Assembly: GCF_016894385.1 (NCBI RefSeq)
Contig: NZ_CP069812.1
Span: forward strand, 186,001-250,000
DNA: 64,000 bases
Reading direction: 5' to 3'
DNA from: Cupriavidus oxalaticus
GTDB lineage: Bacteria; Pseudomonadota; Gammaproteobacteria; Burkholderiales; Burkholderiaceae
Shown one piece after another: positions 28,756-38,080 of the stretch. A program made the position numbers and the translations under genes. The number at the start of each line of letters is the position of its first letter. Position 1 is the stretch's first letter. The notes under the pieces were generated by a model. That model was not told where the DNA came from and did not search any database. It saw only the letters and a list, made by a program, of their open reading frames with translations.

Positions 28756-28781
28756 TACATACATTCGTGAATGGATGTATG
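28756..28781. promoter_or_regulatory. AcrR/TtgR-type operator-like palindrome
   Basis: TACATACATT, then CGTG, then AATG and GATGTATG. The left half and centre match the 24-bp operator of TetR-type efflux repressors such as E. coli AcrR (TACATACATT-TGTG-AATG...); the right half is shifted by an insertion. CATACAT and ATGTATG are perfect inverted copies. No TetR or efflux gene is in this window next to it. Confidence 0.5.
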
Positions 28782-28831
28782 ATTTTGCGAAAAATTCATA
28801 TTCCCGCAACGAGTTTATTGTCGGTCCTGAG

Positions 28832-28921
28832 ATGACATACCGCTTTATTGCTATCGCACTGGTGAGCTGGGTGGGCGTCTGCGCCACCGCAGGCTGGGTC
28901 GTCGAACGCCTCTGGAGCTGA
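28832..28921 (+). CDS. Possible 29-residue membrane peptide
   Basis: A frame of 29 residues with one clear membrane helix (FIAIALVSWVGVCATAGWVV) and a charged end (ERLW). It follows the AcrR-type operator by 50 bases. The frame is also open upstream to an ATG at 28775, which would overlap the operator. No good ribosome binding site is seen for either start, so coding is unproved. Confidence 0.35.
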   Translation: MTYRFIAIALVSWVGVCATAGWVVERLWS

Positions 28922-29021
28922 GGCAGCGCCCTGGGAGCGGGCCCCGGCCGCGCAAGGGTCCAACCCCGGCACCTGTTTCCCTACCGGCTACCTGCGCTAC
29001 CGCTTCTGATGTGGCCGCGCG

Positions 29022-30485
29022 TCAGGCGGCGGCACGCGGCGCCTGCGCCAGGCTGTCGAAGAATTGCCACAGCTGCGGCGCGTCGCCGGTGGCCACGTTG
29101 AAGCGGATCCACGGCGAATCGGTCTCGTCCGGCTCGAAGTACGAGCCCGGCGCCAGCCAGATGCCGTGCTCCAGCGCCAGCGTGGCCAGGCGGTTGCCGC
29201 CCAGCGGCTCGCCGCGCCGGCTTGCCTGCAGCCGCTGCTGGATATCGTCGCGCAGCCGCGCCCAGGCGAACATCCCGCCTTCGGGACGCAGCAGCACCGC
29301 CAGGCCGTGCGCCTCCATCTTTTCCGTCACCAGGTCCTGCTGCGCGCGCAGCCGCTCGGCCAGCGCGGCCACGTGGCGGCCATAGTGGCCGCTGGTCAGC
29401 ACCGAGTAGACCAGGCGCTCGGTCACTTCCGACGAGGTCAGCCCGACCGCCATCTTGGTCCGCGCGAAGGCCTTGGCCAGGTCGGGGCTGGCGGCCAGGT
29501 AGCCCACGCGCAGCGACGGCGTGATGGTCTTGGAAAAGCCATTGACGTAGACCACCTGCGACAGCCCGTCCATGGCCGCCAGCATCGGCGAGCCGGCCGG
29601 TGCCAGCTCGCGGTAGATATCGTCCTCCACCACCAGCAGCCGGTGCTGCTCGGCGAGCTGCAGCGCGCGGAAGGCGTTCATGCTGCTGAGACTGGCACCG
29701 GTCGGGTTCTGCAGCACGGTGTTGACGAAGAGGGCGCGGGGAGTGTGGGCACGGATCGCGTCGTCGAGCGCATCGGTGTCCAGCCCGGCCGCCGAACGCG
29801 GCACGCCGATGACGCGCAGCCCCGCCAGCCGCAGGATCTGCAGCAGGTTGCAATAGCAGGGCGATTCCACCAGCACGGTGTCGCCCGCGCGCAGCAGCGT
29901 GCGCACCACCAGGTCCAGCGCCTGGGTCGCGCCCTGCGTCAGCACCACCTGCTGCGCCTGCAGCGGGATGCCGTACTGGCCGAGGCCGGTGGCGATATGC
30001 TCGCGCAGCGGCGCGAATCCGTAGGGATGGCCGTAGCCCGACAGCTGTGCCGCCGGCACCCGTGCCGAGGCGCGCATGGCCTGGTGCAGGCCCTCCTCGT
30101 TGAGCCAGTCGCCCGGGAGCCAGCCGGCGCCGGCCTTGATCGGCACGGAATGATCGGCGAAGACATCCGACAGCAGCCACGCCGCGTTCAGTCCCGGCGC
30201 TTCCCATTGCGGCGCACGGGTGCTGCCGGTGGGCGCGTGGCGGTGCGCCACGGTGTAGCCGGAGCCCGGCCGCGCGGCCAGGTAGCCCAGTGCGGTCAGC
30301 CGCCCGTAGGCCTCCGCCACGGTGAAGGTGCTGACCTGGTGGTGCTGGGCAAAGCGGCGTACCGACGGCAGCGTCGTGCCCGCGCGCAGCGCGCGCTGTT
30401 CCACCAGCGCGGCGATGCCGGCGACGATCTGCTCGGTCAGGGTTTCGCCGCCGCGGCGGCTGCGGGTCAGGTTCAGGGTCAGCAT
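29022..30485 (-). CDS. MocR-type regulator (GntR HTH + aminotransferase domain)
   Basis: 487 residues. N-terminal GntR winged HTH (LTEQIVAGIAALVEQRALRAGTTLPSVRRFAQHHQVS..., residues 15-80) joined to a fold-type I PLP aminotransferase domain. PLP lysine is in VNGFSKTITPSLRVGY; ALFVNTVLQNPTGASLSS and EDDIYRELAP are the other cofactor motifs. MocR proteins use PLP or its amine adducts as effectors. It is divergent from an aminotransferase gene, its probable target; AACTGTAC boxes lie in the shared 396-base region. Confidence 0.92.
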   Translation of the reverse strand: MLTLNLTRSRRGGETLTEQIVAGIAALVEQRALRAGTTLPSVRRFAQHHQVSTFTVAEAYGRLTALGYLAARPGSGYTVAHRHAPTGSTRAPQWEAPGLNAAWLLSDVFADHSVPIKAGAGWLPGDWLNEEGLHQAMRASARVPAAQLSGYGHPYGFAPLREHIATGLGQYGIPLQAQQVVLTQGATQALDLVVRTLLRAGDTVLVESPCYCNLLQILRLAGLRVIGVPRSAAGLDTDALDDAIRAHTPRALFVNTVLQNPTGASLSSMNAFRALQLAEQHRLLVVEDDIYRELAPAGSPMLAAMDGLSQVVYVNGFSKTITPSLRVGYLAASPDLAKAFARTKMAVGLTSSEVTERLVYSVLTSGHYGRHVAALAERLRAQQDLVTEKMEAHGLAVLLRPEGGMFAWARLRDDIQQRLQASRRGEPLGGNRLATLALEHGIWLAPGSYFEPDETDSPWIRFNVATGDAPQLWQFFDSLAQAPRAAA

Positions 30486-30881
30486 CGGAAGCGTTGCACC
30501 AGGCACCTCGTCAGGCGCGAACCTGTACAGTTTAGCGGGCTGCACCGGGCGCCGGGTGCGGCGCCATTCCGGGTTGCGAAATTTGCCGCAGTGCAGCGCG
30601 GGATGCCGCACGGTATTGGCAAGCGCCATGTGGCAAGCGCCATGTGGCAGGCGGCGGGCACGGCGGTCGGCGCGGCTGCTTGCCTGCACGGTTTGGCATG
30701 ATCAAACTGTACGGTAAGGCGGTGCTCTCCGGACTGTATATTTTGTCGGCCAGACGCCGCCGGTAGAGTGGCCGTCATTGCCGCCGTTCCGCGCCCGCTT
30801 CGGTGCTCGCCACTCGCCGTGGTGCCGGAACGGCGTCAGCCAACCGACCCGCCCAATTTCCAATTGCCCCGAGGAGGACGT
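30486..30881. promoter_or_regulatory. Divergent control region of MocR and aminotransferase genes
   Basis: 396 bases. AAACTGTACAGG reads on the minus strand at 30522-30533 and AAACTGTACGGT on the plus strand at 30704-30715, an inverted pair about 180 bases apart; a further ACTGTA at 30733-30738 is a direct repeat 27 bases after the second box. The same core recurs in front of the second MocR gene near 33.9 kb. A GAGGAGG ribosome site at 30871-30877 precedes the aminotransferase. Confidence 0.5.
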
Positions 30882-32213
30882 ATGGACGCCGCCAAGACCG
30901 TGATTCCCGATCTCGATGCCCTGTGGATGCCCTTCACCGCCAACCGCCAGTACAAGGCGGCGCCGCGCCTGCTGGCGTCGGCAAGCGGCATGTACTACAC
31001 CACCCACGACGGCCGCCAGATCCTGGACGGTTGCGCCGGCCTCTGGTGCGTGGCCGCGGGCCACTGCCGCAAGGAGATCGCCGACGCCGTCGCGCGCCAG
31101 GCGGCCACGCTGGACTATGCGCCGCCGTTCCAGATGGGCCACCCGCTGTCGTTCGAGGCCGCCACCAAGGTGGCCGCGGTCATGCCGCACGGGCTGGACC
31201 GCATCTTCTTCACCAACTCGGGTTCGGAGTCGGTCGACACCGCGCTGAAGATCGCGCTGGCGTACCACCGCGCGCGCGGCGAAGGCCAGCGCACCCGCTT
31301 TATCGGCCGCGAGCGCGGCTACCACGGCGTGGGCTTCGGCGGCATGGCGGTGGGCGGCATCGGCCCGAACCGCAAGGCCTACTCGGCCAACCTGATGCCG
31401 GGCACGGACCACCTGCCGGCCACGCTCAACATCGCCGAGGCCGCCTTCTCCAAGGGCCAGCCGCAATGGGGCGCGCACCTTGCCGACGAGCTGGAGCGCA
31501 TCCTTGCGCTGCATGATCCGGCCAACGTCGCCGCCGTGATCGTCGAGCCGCTGGCCGGCTCCGCCGGCGTGCTGGTGCCGCCGGTCGGCTACCTGGAAAA
31601 GCTGCGCGAGATCACCAGCAGGCATGGCATCCTGCTGATCTTCGATGAAGTGATCACCGCCTTCGGCCGCCTCGGCGCGGCCACCGCTGCCGAGCGCTTC
31701 AACGTCACGCCGGACCTGATCACGATGGCCAAGGCGATCAACAACGCCGCCGTGCCGATGGGCGCCGTCGCGGTGCGCCGCGAAGTGCACGACACCGTGG
31801 TCAACGCTGCCGCGCCGGGCACGATCGAGCTGCTGCACGGCTATACCTACTCCGGCCACCCGCTGGCCGCTGCCGCTGCCGTTGCCACGCTCGACCTCTA
31901 CCAGCGCGAGAACCTGTTCGGCCGCACCGCCGAGCTGTCGCCGGTGTTCGAAGCGGCGGTGCACAGCGTACGCGGCGCGCCGCACGTGAAGGACATCCGC
32001 AACTTCGGCATGGTGGCCGGGATCGAACTGGAGTCGCGTCCGGGCCAGCCCGGCATGCGTGCCTACGAGGCCTTCCTCAAGTGCCTGGAGCTGGGCGTGC
32101 TGGTGCGCTACACCGGCGACATCCTGGCGTTCTCGCCGCCGCTGATCATCTCGGAAGCGCAGATCGGCGAGCTGTTCGATACGGTGAAGAAGGCGCTGCA
32201 GGACATCAAGTAA
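30882..32213 (+). CDS. Omega-amino acid:pyruvate aminotransferase (class III)
   Basis: 443 residues of PLP class III aminotransferase. LWMPFTANRQYKAAPRLLASASGMYY is the typical beta-alanine:pyruvate aminotransferase opening. GLWCVAAGH, FFTNSGSESVDTALKIA, ERGYHGVGFGGM, the LLIFDEVITAFGRLG Asp loop and the PLP Lys in DLITMAKAINNAAVPMG are all present. Likely substrates are beta-alanine or other omega-amino acids with pyruvate as acceptor. It lies between two MocR genes, which suggests amino-compound-dependent control. Confidence 0.9.
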   Translation: MDAAKTVIPDLDALWMPFTANRQYKAAPRLLASASGMYYTTHDGRQILDGCAGLWCVAAGHCRKEIADAVARQAATLDYAPPFQMGHPLSFEAATKVAAVMPHGLDRIFFTNSGSESVDTALKIALAYHRARGEGQRTRFIGRERGYHGVGFGGMAVGGIGPNRKAYSANLMPGTDHLPATLNIAEAAFSKGQPQWGAHLADELERILALHDPANVAAVIVEPLAGSAGVLVPPVGYLEKLREITSRHGILLIFDEVITAFGRLGAATAAERFNVTPDLITMAKAINNAAVPMGAVAVRREVHDTVVNAAAPGTIELLHGYTYSGHPLAAAAAVATLDLYQRENLFGRTAELSPVFEAAVHSVRGAPHVKDIRNFGMVAGIELESRPGQPGMRAYEAFLKCLELGVLVRYTGDILAFSPPLIISEAQIGELFDTVKKALQDIK

Positions 32214-32238
32214 GCGGCGCACGCCGCATTGCATGGCT

Positions 32239-32264
32239 GCCGGGCCTTCGGGTCCGGCCTCTCT
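32239..32264 (+). terminator. Terminator after the aminotransferase gene
   Basis: GCCGGGCC-TTCG-GGTCCGGC hairpin with a stable TTCG tetraloop and one wobble pair, followed by CTCTCT rather than a clean T-run. Confidence 0.5.
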
Positions 32265-32281
32265 GGTTGCGTGCCACGGGG

Positions 32282-32326
32282 GGCGCTCAGGTGCGTGCTC
32301 AGGGGCGTGCTCAGGGGCGTGCTCAG
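32282..32326 (+). repeat. 12-bp tandem repeat
   Basis: Three full units and one partial unit of G(G/T)GCGTGCTCAG between the aminotransferase and the convergent MocR gene. The copies differ by single bases. It is a simple tandem array, not a CRISPR. Confidence 0.8.
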
Positions 32327-32418
32327 GTGCGCGCCGTGGCCATCGAAGTAAATCCCGAGTGCGCATCGCAGAAAACCGGCAACTGGCCGAAATCCAGCTG
32401 CACCGCGGCGGCTAGGCA

Positions 32419-33828
32419 TCAGCGCGCGCCGCGCTCCGCCGCGGCCTTCATGAAGGCCACCGCGCGCGGCTCGTTGGCATAGGCGGCGTTGATGCGGATC
32501 CACGCCGAGGTCTCGCCGCCGGGCCGGAAGTAATTGCCCGGCGCCAGCGTCACGCCGTATTCCTCGCCCAGCGTCACCAGCTCGCGCGAATCCTCGATGC
32601 AGGGCGGGCGCGCCCACAGGAAGTTGCCGCCGCTCGGCTCGCAGAACACTTCCCAGCCGCAGCCGGTCAGCTGCCGCACCGCGTTGGCCGATGCCTCGCG
32701 CACGCGCAGGCGCAGCCGCTCGACATATTTGCGATAGCCGCCGCGCTCCAGCAGCGCGGCCGTCACCGCTTCCGCGAAGTGCGAGCCGGCGACGCTGGTC
32801 AGTACCTTCACGTCGACCAGGTCCTTGACCAGCGCCTTGTCGGCGACCACATAGCCGATCCGCAGCGATGCCGACACCGTCTTGGAAAACCCGCCGATGT
32901 AGATCACGTGCTCAAGCTGGTCCAGCGTGGCCAGCCGGTCGGTGAAGTGCGTCTGGAAGTCCGAGAAGATATCGTCCTCGACAAAGCGGAAGCCGTGCCG
33001 GCGCGCCAGCTCCAGCAGCCGGAACGCGACCGGCGGCGCCAGCGTGGCGCCGGTGGGGTTCTGCAGCACGCTGTTGGTGAAGAATAGCTTGGGCTTGTGC
33101 TGGCGCAGCAGCGCCTCGCACGCGTCGGGGTCCGGGCCGTGGGGCGTGTGCGGCACGCCCACCAGCTGCACGCCATGCAGCCGCAGCAGGCCGAACAGGT
33201 TGTAGTAGCCGGGATCCTCCACGAACACCGTATCGCCGGGCTTGAGCAGGTGGCGCACCACCAGGTCCAGCGCCTGGCTGGCGCCGCTGGTGATCAGCAC
33301 CTGCGGCAGTTCCGCCGCGATGCCGAGCTGGCGCACGCGCAGCAGCACCTGCCTGCGCAGTTCCGGATGGCCCAGCGGCGTGGCGTAGTGGATCACGCTG
33401 TCGATCTCGGTGCGCGAGATCGCGCGGATCGCCTGCTGCAGCCCTTCCACGTCGCGCCAGGTCTCGGGCACGAAGCCGCCGGCCAGCTTCAGCGTGCTGC
33501 TGGGGTGGTTGAACTGCTCCAGGATATGGTCCGAAAGATCCTCCGCCAGGCTGGGGTCCGACCAGCCGCGCGCCGAGCGTCCCGCGAGGGGGCTGTCCGC
33601 CACGTAGAAGCCCGACCCCTGCCGCGAATCCAGCAGCCCCTGCGACACCAGCCGGTCATAGGCCTCGATCACGGGGAAGCGGCTGATGCCGTTTTCTGCG
33701 GCCAGCTGGCGAATCGACGGCAGCTTTGCGCCCGGCCGGGCCTCGCGGTTGCCGATCCACGACTTCACGCCATTGACGATCTGATCGGTCAGTGGAATCC
33801 CGGTGGAAGCATCTAATATGAGTTTCAT
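32419..33828 (-). CDS. Second MocR-type regulator / PLP aminotransferase-like protein
   Basis: 469 residues with the same layout as the MocR gene at 29-30.5 kb but clearly diverged: GntR HTH (LTDQIVNGVKSWIGNREARPGAKLPSIRQLAAENGISRF..., residues 12-70), linker, then aminotransferase domain with FFTNSVLQNPTGATLAPP, VEDDIFSDFQ and PLP Lys in IGGFSKTVSASLRIGY. The ATG at 33828 (MKLILDAS) is preferred to an upstream one that would overlap the operator repeats. It converges on the aminotransferase gene. Confidence 0.9.
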   Translation of the reverse strand: MKLILDASTGIPLTDQIVNGVKSWIGNREARPGAKLPSIRQLAAENGISRFPVIEAYDRLVSQGLLDSRQGSGFYVADSPLAGRSARGWSDPSLAEDLSDHILEQFNHPSSTLKLAGGFVPETWRDVEGLQQAIRAISRTEIDSVIHYATPLGHPELRRQVLLRVRQLGIAAELPQVLITSGASQALDLVVRHLLKPGDTVFVEDPGYYNLFGLLRLHGVQLVGVPHTPHGPDPDACEALLRQHKPKLFFTNSVLQNPTGATLAPPVAFRLLELARRHGFRFVEDDIFSDFQTHFTDRLATLDQLEHVIYIGGFSKTVSASLRIGYVVADKALVKDLVDVKVLTSVAGSHFAEAVTAALLERGGYRKYVERLRLRVREASANAVRQLTGCGWEVFCEPSGGNFLWARPPCIEDSRELVTLGEEYGVTLAPGNYFRPGGETSAWIRINAAYANEPRAVAFMKAAAERGAR

Positions 33829-33857
33829 AGGCAGGCAGCCGGGGGAAACCGGGATAT

Positions 33858-33947
33858 GCAACTGACAGGGCAACTGTCAGTGCAACTGTCAGGGAAAACT
33901 ACTGAACAGTTCATCGAAAACTGTTCACAACTGTACATGGGATTGTA
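33858..33947. promoter_or_regulatory. Operator cluster upstream of second MocR gene
   Basis: Three direct GCAACTGwCAG repeats start at 33858, 33870 and 33882 (12-base period). GAACAGTT (33904-33911) and AACTGTTC (33919-33926) form a perfect inverted pair with a 7-base spacer, and AACTGTAC repeats at 33929-33936. TACAAT on the minus strand (33942-33947) could be the -10 box, so a bound regulator would cover the start of transcription. Confidence 0.55.
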
Positions 33948-34011
33948 GTGAGGGATGCGAATAATGGAAGCGTGGCGGAGAAATCGAGACCGCCGGCTCC
34001 AGGAGTGCATC

Positions 34012-34359
34012 ATGCGCGAACTACGTACCTTCGAACTGAACAAGCCCGGACAGCCAGTGAGCTGGCGCGCCGGTTACGGGCAGACCGTCTGCGCGGCGGC
34101 GGGCAAGCTGTGGGTGACGGTCGAGGGCAATCCCAACGATATCTGGCTGGAGCCCGGGCAGGAACTGGCCCTGCCGGAGGGCTATCGCGTATGGCTGTCG
34201 GGCGATGGTTCGGGGGCACGCTTCACGCTGGCCCAGACGCCGGCCCCGTGGTCGATGCGGCGGATGGCGGCGTGGCTGCACGCGCTGCGGCATCGGGTGG
34301 AAGAGCACAGTACGGATGCGTTTGGAGAGTGCCCGCAGATCCGGGCGTTGTGCCGGTGA
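34012..34359 (+). CDS. DUF2917 protein
   Basis: 115 residues. The family core is LNKPGQPVSWRAGYGQTVCAAAGKLWVTVEGNPNDIWLEPGQELALPEGYRVWLSG (beta-rich, residues 8-65), followed by a basic helical tail. AGGAG at 34001-34005 sets the ATG at 34012. DUF2917 proteins are small beta-sandwich proteins common in Burkholderiales; no function is known. Divergent from the MocR gene, so it may share the operator cluster. Confidence 0.78.
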   Translation: MRELRTFELNKPGQPVSWRAGYGQTVCAAAGKLWVTVEGNPNDIWLEPGQELALPEGYRVWLSGDGSGARFTLAQTPAPWSMRRMAAWLHALRHRVEEHSTDAFGECPQIRALCR

Positions 34360-34386
34360 TTTCCTGCCTTGCCGGCGAAGTACCCG

Positions 34387-34412
34387 AAGGCCACCGTGAG
34401 TGGCCTTTTGTT
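34387..34412 (+). terminator. Terminator after the DUF2917 gene
   Basis: AAGGCCAC (34387-34394), loop CGTGA, GTGGCCTT (34400-34407), then TTGTTTG. Confidence 0.85.
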
Positions 34413-34482
34413 TGCCCGCCATCCGTCGCGGACCCATACTCTAGTCAGCACTGCGACGCAGCGCCGTTGGGGTTCTGCCCCA

Positions 34483-34513
34483 TTGATTGACGTTTACGTC
34501 AACGTCATATAAT
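34483..34513 (+). promoter_or_regulatory. MerR/LiuR-type promoter of icmF
   Basis: TTGATT (34483-34488) and TATAAT (34508-34513) are separated by 19 bases, the long spacer typical of MerR-controlled promoters. The perfect palindrome TTGACGTTTACGTCAA (34487-34502) sits within it, and resembles the sites of LiuR, the MerR-family regulator of branched-chain amino acid breakdown in proteobacteria. An alternative -35 (TTGACG) would leave only 15 bases. Confidence 0.65.
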
Positions 34514-34624
34514 CGACCAGCCCCAACCCGGGGCACAGCCCGCGCAACGCAAGTCAAGCCGGCACAGACCAGCACCCCAGGCGGACCTCGCGGTGGCAGC
34601 CAACACCCTGAGACGGTGGAGACA

Positions 34625-37600
34625 ATGACCGACCTTTCCGATGTGCATGATGTGCGCCGCGGCGCGCCGCAGCCCAAGCCGGTACAGCAGGGCCGCGGTC
34701 CGGCCAACAAGGTGCGCTTTGTCACGGCGGCGTCGCTGTTCGACGGCCATGACGCCTCGATCAACATCATGCGCCGCATCCTGCAGTCGCACGGCTGCGA
34801 GGTGATCCACCTGGGCCACAACCGCTCGGTCGAGGAAGTGGTCACGGCGGCCCTGCAGGAAGACGCGCAGGGCATTGCCATCTCCAGCTACCAGGGTGGC
34901 CACGTCGAGTACTTCCAGTACATGGTCGACCTGCTGCGCGAACAGGGCGGCGAGCATGTGCAGGTGTTCGGCGGCGGCGGCGGCGTGATCGTGCCGGACG
35001 AGATCCGCGAATTGCAGGCCTACGGCGTGGCGCGCATCTACAGCCCGGAAGACGGGCAACGCATGGGCCTGGCCGGCATGATTGCCGACATGGTGCAGCG
35101 CTGCGACATCGACCTGTCAAGCTACGCGCCCACTTCGCTCGACCCGGTTGCCGGCGGCGACCGCCGCGCGCTGGCGCAGCTGATGACCGCGCTGGAAAAC
35201 GGCAAGGCCGATGCCGCGCTGGTGCAGGCGATGCAGGCGCAGGCGAAGCAGGCCGCGATCCCGGTCCTCGGCATCACCGGCACCGGCGGCGCCGGCAAGT
35301 CGTCGCTGACCGACGAACTGATCCGCCGCTTCCGCCTCGACCAGCAGGACGCGCTGTCGATCGCGGTGATCTCGATCGACCCGTCGCGCCGCAAGTCGGG
35401 CGGCGCGCTGCTGGGCGACCGCATCCGCATGAACGCGATCAACCATCCGAACATCTTCATGCGCTCGCTGGCCACGCGCGAGGCGGGCTCGGAGATCTCG
35501 CAGGCATTGCCGGACGTGATCGCGGCATGCAAGGTGGCGGGCTTCGACCTGGTGATCGTGGAGACCTCGGGCATCGGGCAGGGCGACGCGGCGATCGTGC
35601 CGCATGTTGATTTGTCGCTGTACGTGATGACGCCCGAGTTCGGCGCGGCCAGCCAGCTCGAGAAGATCGACATGCTGGACTTTGCCGACTTTGTCGCCAT
35701 CAACAAGTTCGACCGCAAGGGCGCGCAGGATGCGTGGCGCGACGTGGCCAAGCAGGTGCAGCGCAACCGCGAGCAATGGCACGGCAAGCCGGAAGACATG
35801 CCGGTGTACGGCACGCAGGCGTCGCGCTTCAATGACGATGGCGTGACCATGCTGTACCAGGGCTTGCGCGCGGCGCTGGCCGAGCGCGGCCTGAAGTTGC
35901 GGCCCGGCACGCTGCCCGAGCTGTGGGGACGCATCTCCACCGGCCAGAACGTGATCGTGCCGCCGGCACGCAGCCGCTACCTCGCCGAGCTGGCCGACAC
36001 GGTGCGCGCTTACCATCGCCGCGTGGTGGAGCAAAGCCGTATCGCGCGCGAGCGCCAGCAGTTGCGCGAATCCAGTCGCATGCTGCAGGCGGCGCAGGGC
36101 CAAGGCGATGGCGGCGCTGCACTCGATGCACTCGCCGCCGAACGCGACAGCGCGCTTGGCCAGGTAGAGCGCAAGCTGCTGGCGATGTGGCCGCAGATGC
36201 GTGAGGCCTACAGCGGCGACGAATACGTGGTGAAGATCCGCGACAAGGAGATCCGCACCGGACTGGTCACGACGACGCTGTCAGGCACCAAGGTGCGCAA
36301 GGTGGTGCTGCCGCGCTTCGAGGACGAAGGCGAGGTGCTGAAGTGGCTGATGCGCGAGAACGTGCCCGGCAGCTTCCCTTACACCGCCGGCGTGTTTGCC
36401 TTCAAGCGCGAGAACGAGGATCCCACGCGCATGTTCGCCGGAGAGGGCGATGCGTTCCGCACCAACCGGCGCTTCAAGCTGGTGTCCGAGGGCATGGAGG
36501 CCAAGCGCCTGTCGACTGCGTTCGACTCGGTCACGCTGTACGGCGAAGACCCGCACGTGCGCCCGGATATCTATGGCAAGGTCGGCAATTCGGGCGTGTC
36601 GATCGCCACGCTCGACGACATGAAGGTGCTGTACGACGGCTTCGACCTGACCAGTCCGTCGACGTCGGTGTCGATGACCATCAACGGCCCGGCGCCGACC
36701 ATCCTGGCGATGTTCATGAACACCGCCATCGACCAGCAGCTCGACAAGTTCCGCGCGGACAACCAGCGCGAGCCGACCGCCGACGAAGAGGCCAAGATCC
36801 GCACCTGGGTGCTGCAGAACGTGCGCGGCACGGTGCAGGCCGATATCCTCAAGGAGGACCAGGGCCAGAACACCTGCATCTTCTCCACCGAGTTCTCGCT
36901 CAAGGTGATGGGCGATATCCAGGAGTACTTCGTGCACCACCAGGTGCGCAACTTCTACTCGGTGTCGATCTCGGGCTACCACATCGCCGAGGCCGGCGCG
37001 AACCCGATCTCGCAGCTCGCCTTCACGCTTTCCAACGGCTTCACCTACGTGGAAGCGTACCTGGCGCGCGGCATGCATATCGACGACTTCGCGCCCAACC
37101 TGTCGTTCTTCTTCTCCAACGGCATGGACCCGGAATACAGCGTGCTGGGCCGCGTCGCGCGCCGCATCTGGGCGGTGACGATGCGCGACAAGTACGGCGC
37201 CAATGAACGCAGCCAGAAGCTCAAGTACCACATCCAGACCTCGGGCCGCTCGCTGCACGCGCAGGAGATCGATTTCAACGATATCCGCACCACGCTGCAG
37301 GCGCTGATCGCGATCTACGACAACTGCAATTCGCTGCACACCAACGCCTACGACGAGGCCATCACCACGCCCACCGGCGAATCGGTGCGCCGCGCGCTGG
37401 CGATCCAGCTGATCATCAACCGCGAGTGGGGCGTGGCCAAATGCGAGAACCCCAACCAGGGCAGCTTCCTGATCGAGGAACTGACCGACCTGGTGGAAGA
37501 AGCGGTGCTGCAGGAATTCGAGCGCATCGCCGAGCGCGGCGGCGTGCTGGGCGCGATGGAGACCGGCTACCAGCGCGGCAAGATCCAGGAAGAGTCGCTC

Positions 37601-37924
37601 TACTACGAGCAGCTCAAGCATGACGGCACGCTGCCGCTCATCGGCGTGAACACCTTCCGCAATCCGGATGGCGACCCGGTCCCGCAAAAGCTGGAGCTGG
37701 CGCGCTCCAGCGAGGCCGAGAGGCAGAGCCAGCTGGACCGCCTGCACGCGTTCCAGCAAGGCCATTCCGGCGAAGCCCCGGCGATGCTGCAGCGGCTGCG
37801 CCAGGCGGTGATCGACAACCAGAACGTGTTCGCGGTGCTGATGGACGCGGTGCGGGTCTGCTCGCTGGGGCAGATCACGCACGCGCTGTTCGAGGTGGGT
37901 GGGCAGTACCGGCGCAATATGTAG
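34625..37924 (+). CDS. icmF: Fused isobutyryl-CoA mutase IcmF
   Basis: 1099 residues, interconverts isobutyryl-CoA and n-butyryl-CoA with adenosylcobalamin. N-terminal B12 domain with ligand H42 in [12 protein letters not shown]; then a MeaI-type G-protein chaperone domain (P-loop [12 protein letters not shown] near 215, [36 protein letters not shown]); then the mutase barrel with [61 protein letters not shown]. This fusion is well known from Cupriavidus. A longer in-frame upstream stretch is leader, not protein: the promoter lies inside it. Butyryl-CoA can feed the 3-hydroxybutyryl-CoA route nearby. Confidence 0.96.
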   Translation: MTDLSDVHDVRRGAPQPKPVQQGRGPANKVRFVTAASLFDGHDASINIMRRILQSHGCEVIHLGHNRSVEEVVTAALQEDAQGIAISSYQGGHVEYFQYMVDLLREQGGEHVQVFGGGGGVIVPDEIRELQAYGVARIYSPEDGQRMGLAGMIADMVQRCDIDLSSYAPTSLDPVAGGDRRALAQLMTALENGKADAALVQAMQAQAKQAAIPVLGITGTGGAGKSSLTDELIRRFRLDQQDALSIAVISIDPSRRKSGGALLGDRIRMNAINHPNIFMRSLATREAGSEISQALPDVIAACKVAGFDLVIVETSGIGQGDAAIVPHVDLSLYVMTPEFGAASQLEKIDMLDFADFVAINKFDRKGAQDAWRDVAKQVQRNREQWHGKPEDMPVYGTQASRFNDDGVTMLYQGLRAALAERGLKLRPGTLPELWGRISTGQNVIVPPARSRYLAELADTVRAYHRRVVEQSRIARERQQLRESSRMLQAAQGQGDGGAALDALAAERDSALGQVERKLLAMWPQMREAYSGDEYVVKIRDKEIRTGLVTTTLSGTKVRKVVLPRFEDEGEVLKWLMRENVPGSFPYTAGVFAFKRENEDPTRMFAGEGDAFRTNRRFKLVSEGMEAKRLSTAFDSVTLYGEDPHVRPDIYGKVGNSGVSIATLDDMKVLYDGFDLTSPSTSVSMTINGPAPTILAMFMNTAIDQQLDKFRADNQREPTADEEAKIRTWVLQNVRGTVQADILKEDQGQNTCIFSTEFSLKVMGDIQEYFVHHQVRNFYSVSISGYHIAEAGANPISQLAFTLSNGFTYVEAYLARGMHIDDFAPNLSFFFSNGMDPEYSVLGRVARRIWAVTMRDKYGANERSQKLKYHIQTSGRSLHAQEIDFNDIRTTLQALIAIYDNCNSLHTNAYDEAITTPTGESVRRALAIQLIINREWGVAKCENPNQGSFLIEELTDLVEEAVLQEFERIAERGGVLGAMETGYQRGKIQEESLYYEQLKHDGTLPLIGVNTFRNPDGDPVPQKLELARSSEAERQSQLDRLHAFQQGHSGEAPAMLQRLRQAVIDNQNVFAVLMDAVRVCSLGQITHALFEVGGQYRRNM

Positions 37925-37965
37925 ACCCGGATACACGTAGTGCCCGGCTCAGTGACCGGTAATCG

Positions 37966-37998
37966 CGCAGGGCGGCCGCAGTGAAGGGCCGCCCTGCG
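37966..37998 (+). terminator. Strong hairpin after icmF
   Basis: CGCAGGGCGGCC (37966-37977) pairs perfectly with GGCCGCCCTGCG (37987-37998) over a 9-base loop. It lacks a real T-run (TTACAC), so it may stabilise the 3' end or give weak termination. Confidence 0.6.
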
Positions 37999-38080
37999 TT
38001 ACACTCGGATGCTGCGCCGCACCGTAGCGCAACATAGCGCCTGGCGGCAAAAAATCCCGAGACAACCGCAATACGAGACC

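Larger units (their letters stand above)
28617..29021. other. Gap with terminator, AcrR-type operator and possible small ORF
   Basis: 405 bases between the hydrolase and MocR genes. After the terminator (28666-28700) comes an AT-rich piece (about 28720-28860) that differs from its neighbours in composition. It holds the operator-like sequence at 28756-28781 and the small frame at 28832-28921. The last 100 bases show nothing recognisable. Confidence 0.6.

Noticed and set aside
34487..34624. In-frame extension of icmF upstream of ATG 34625
   Set aside because: It would place the -10 box and palindrome inside the gene; IcmF proteins start near MTDLS.
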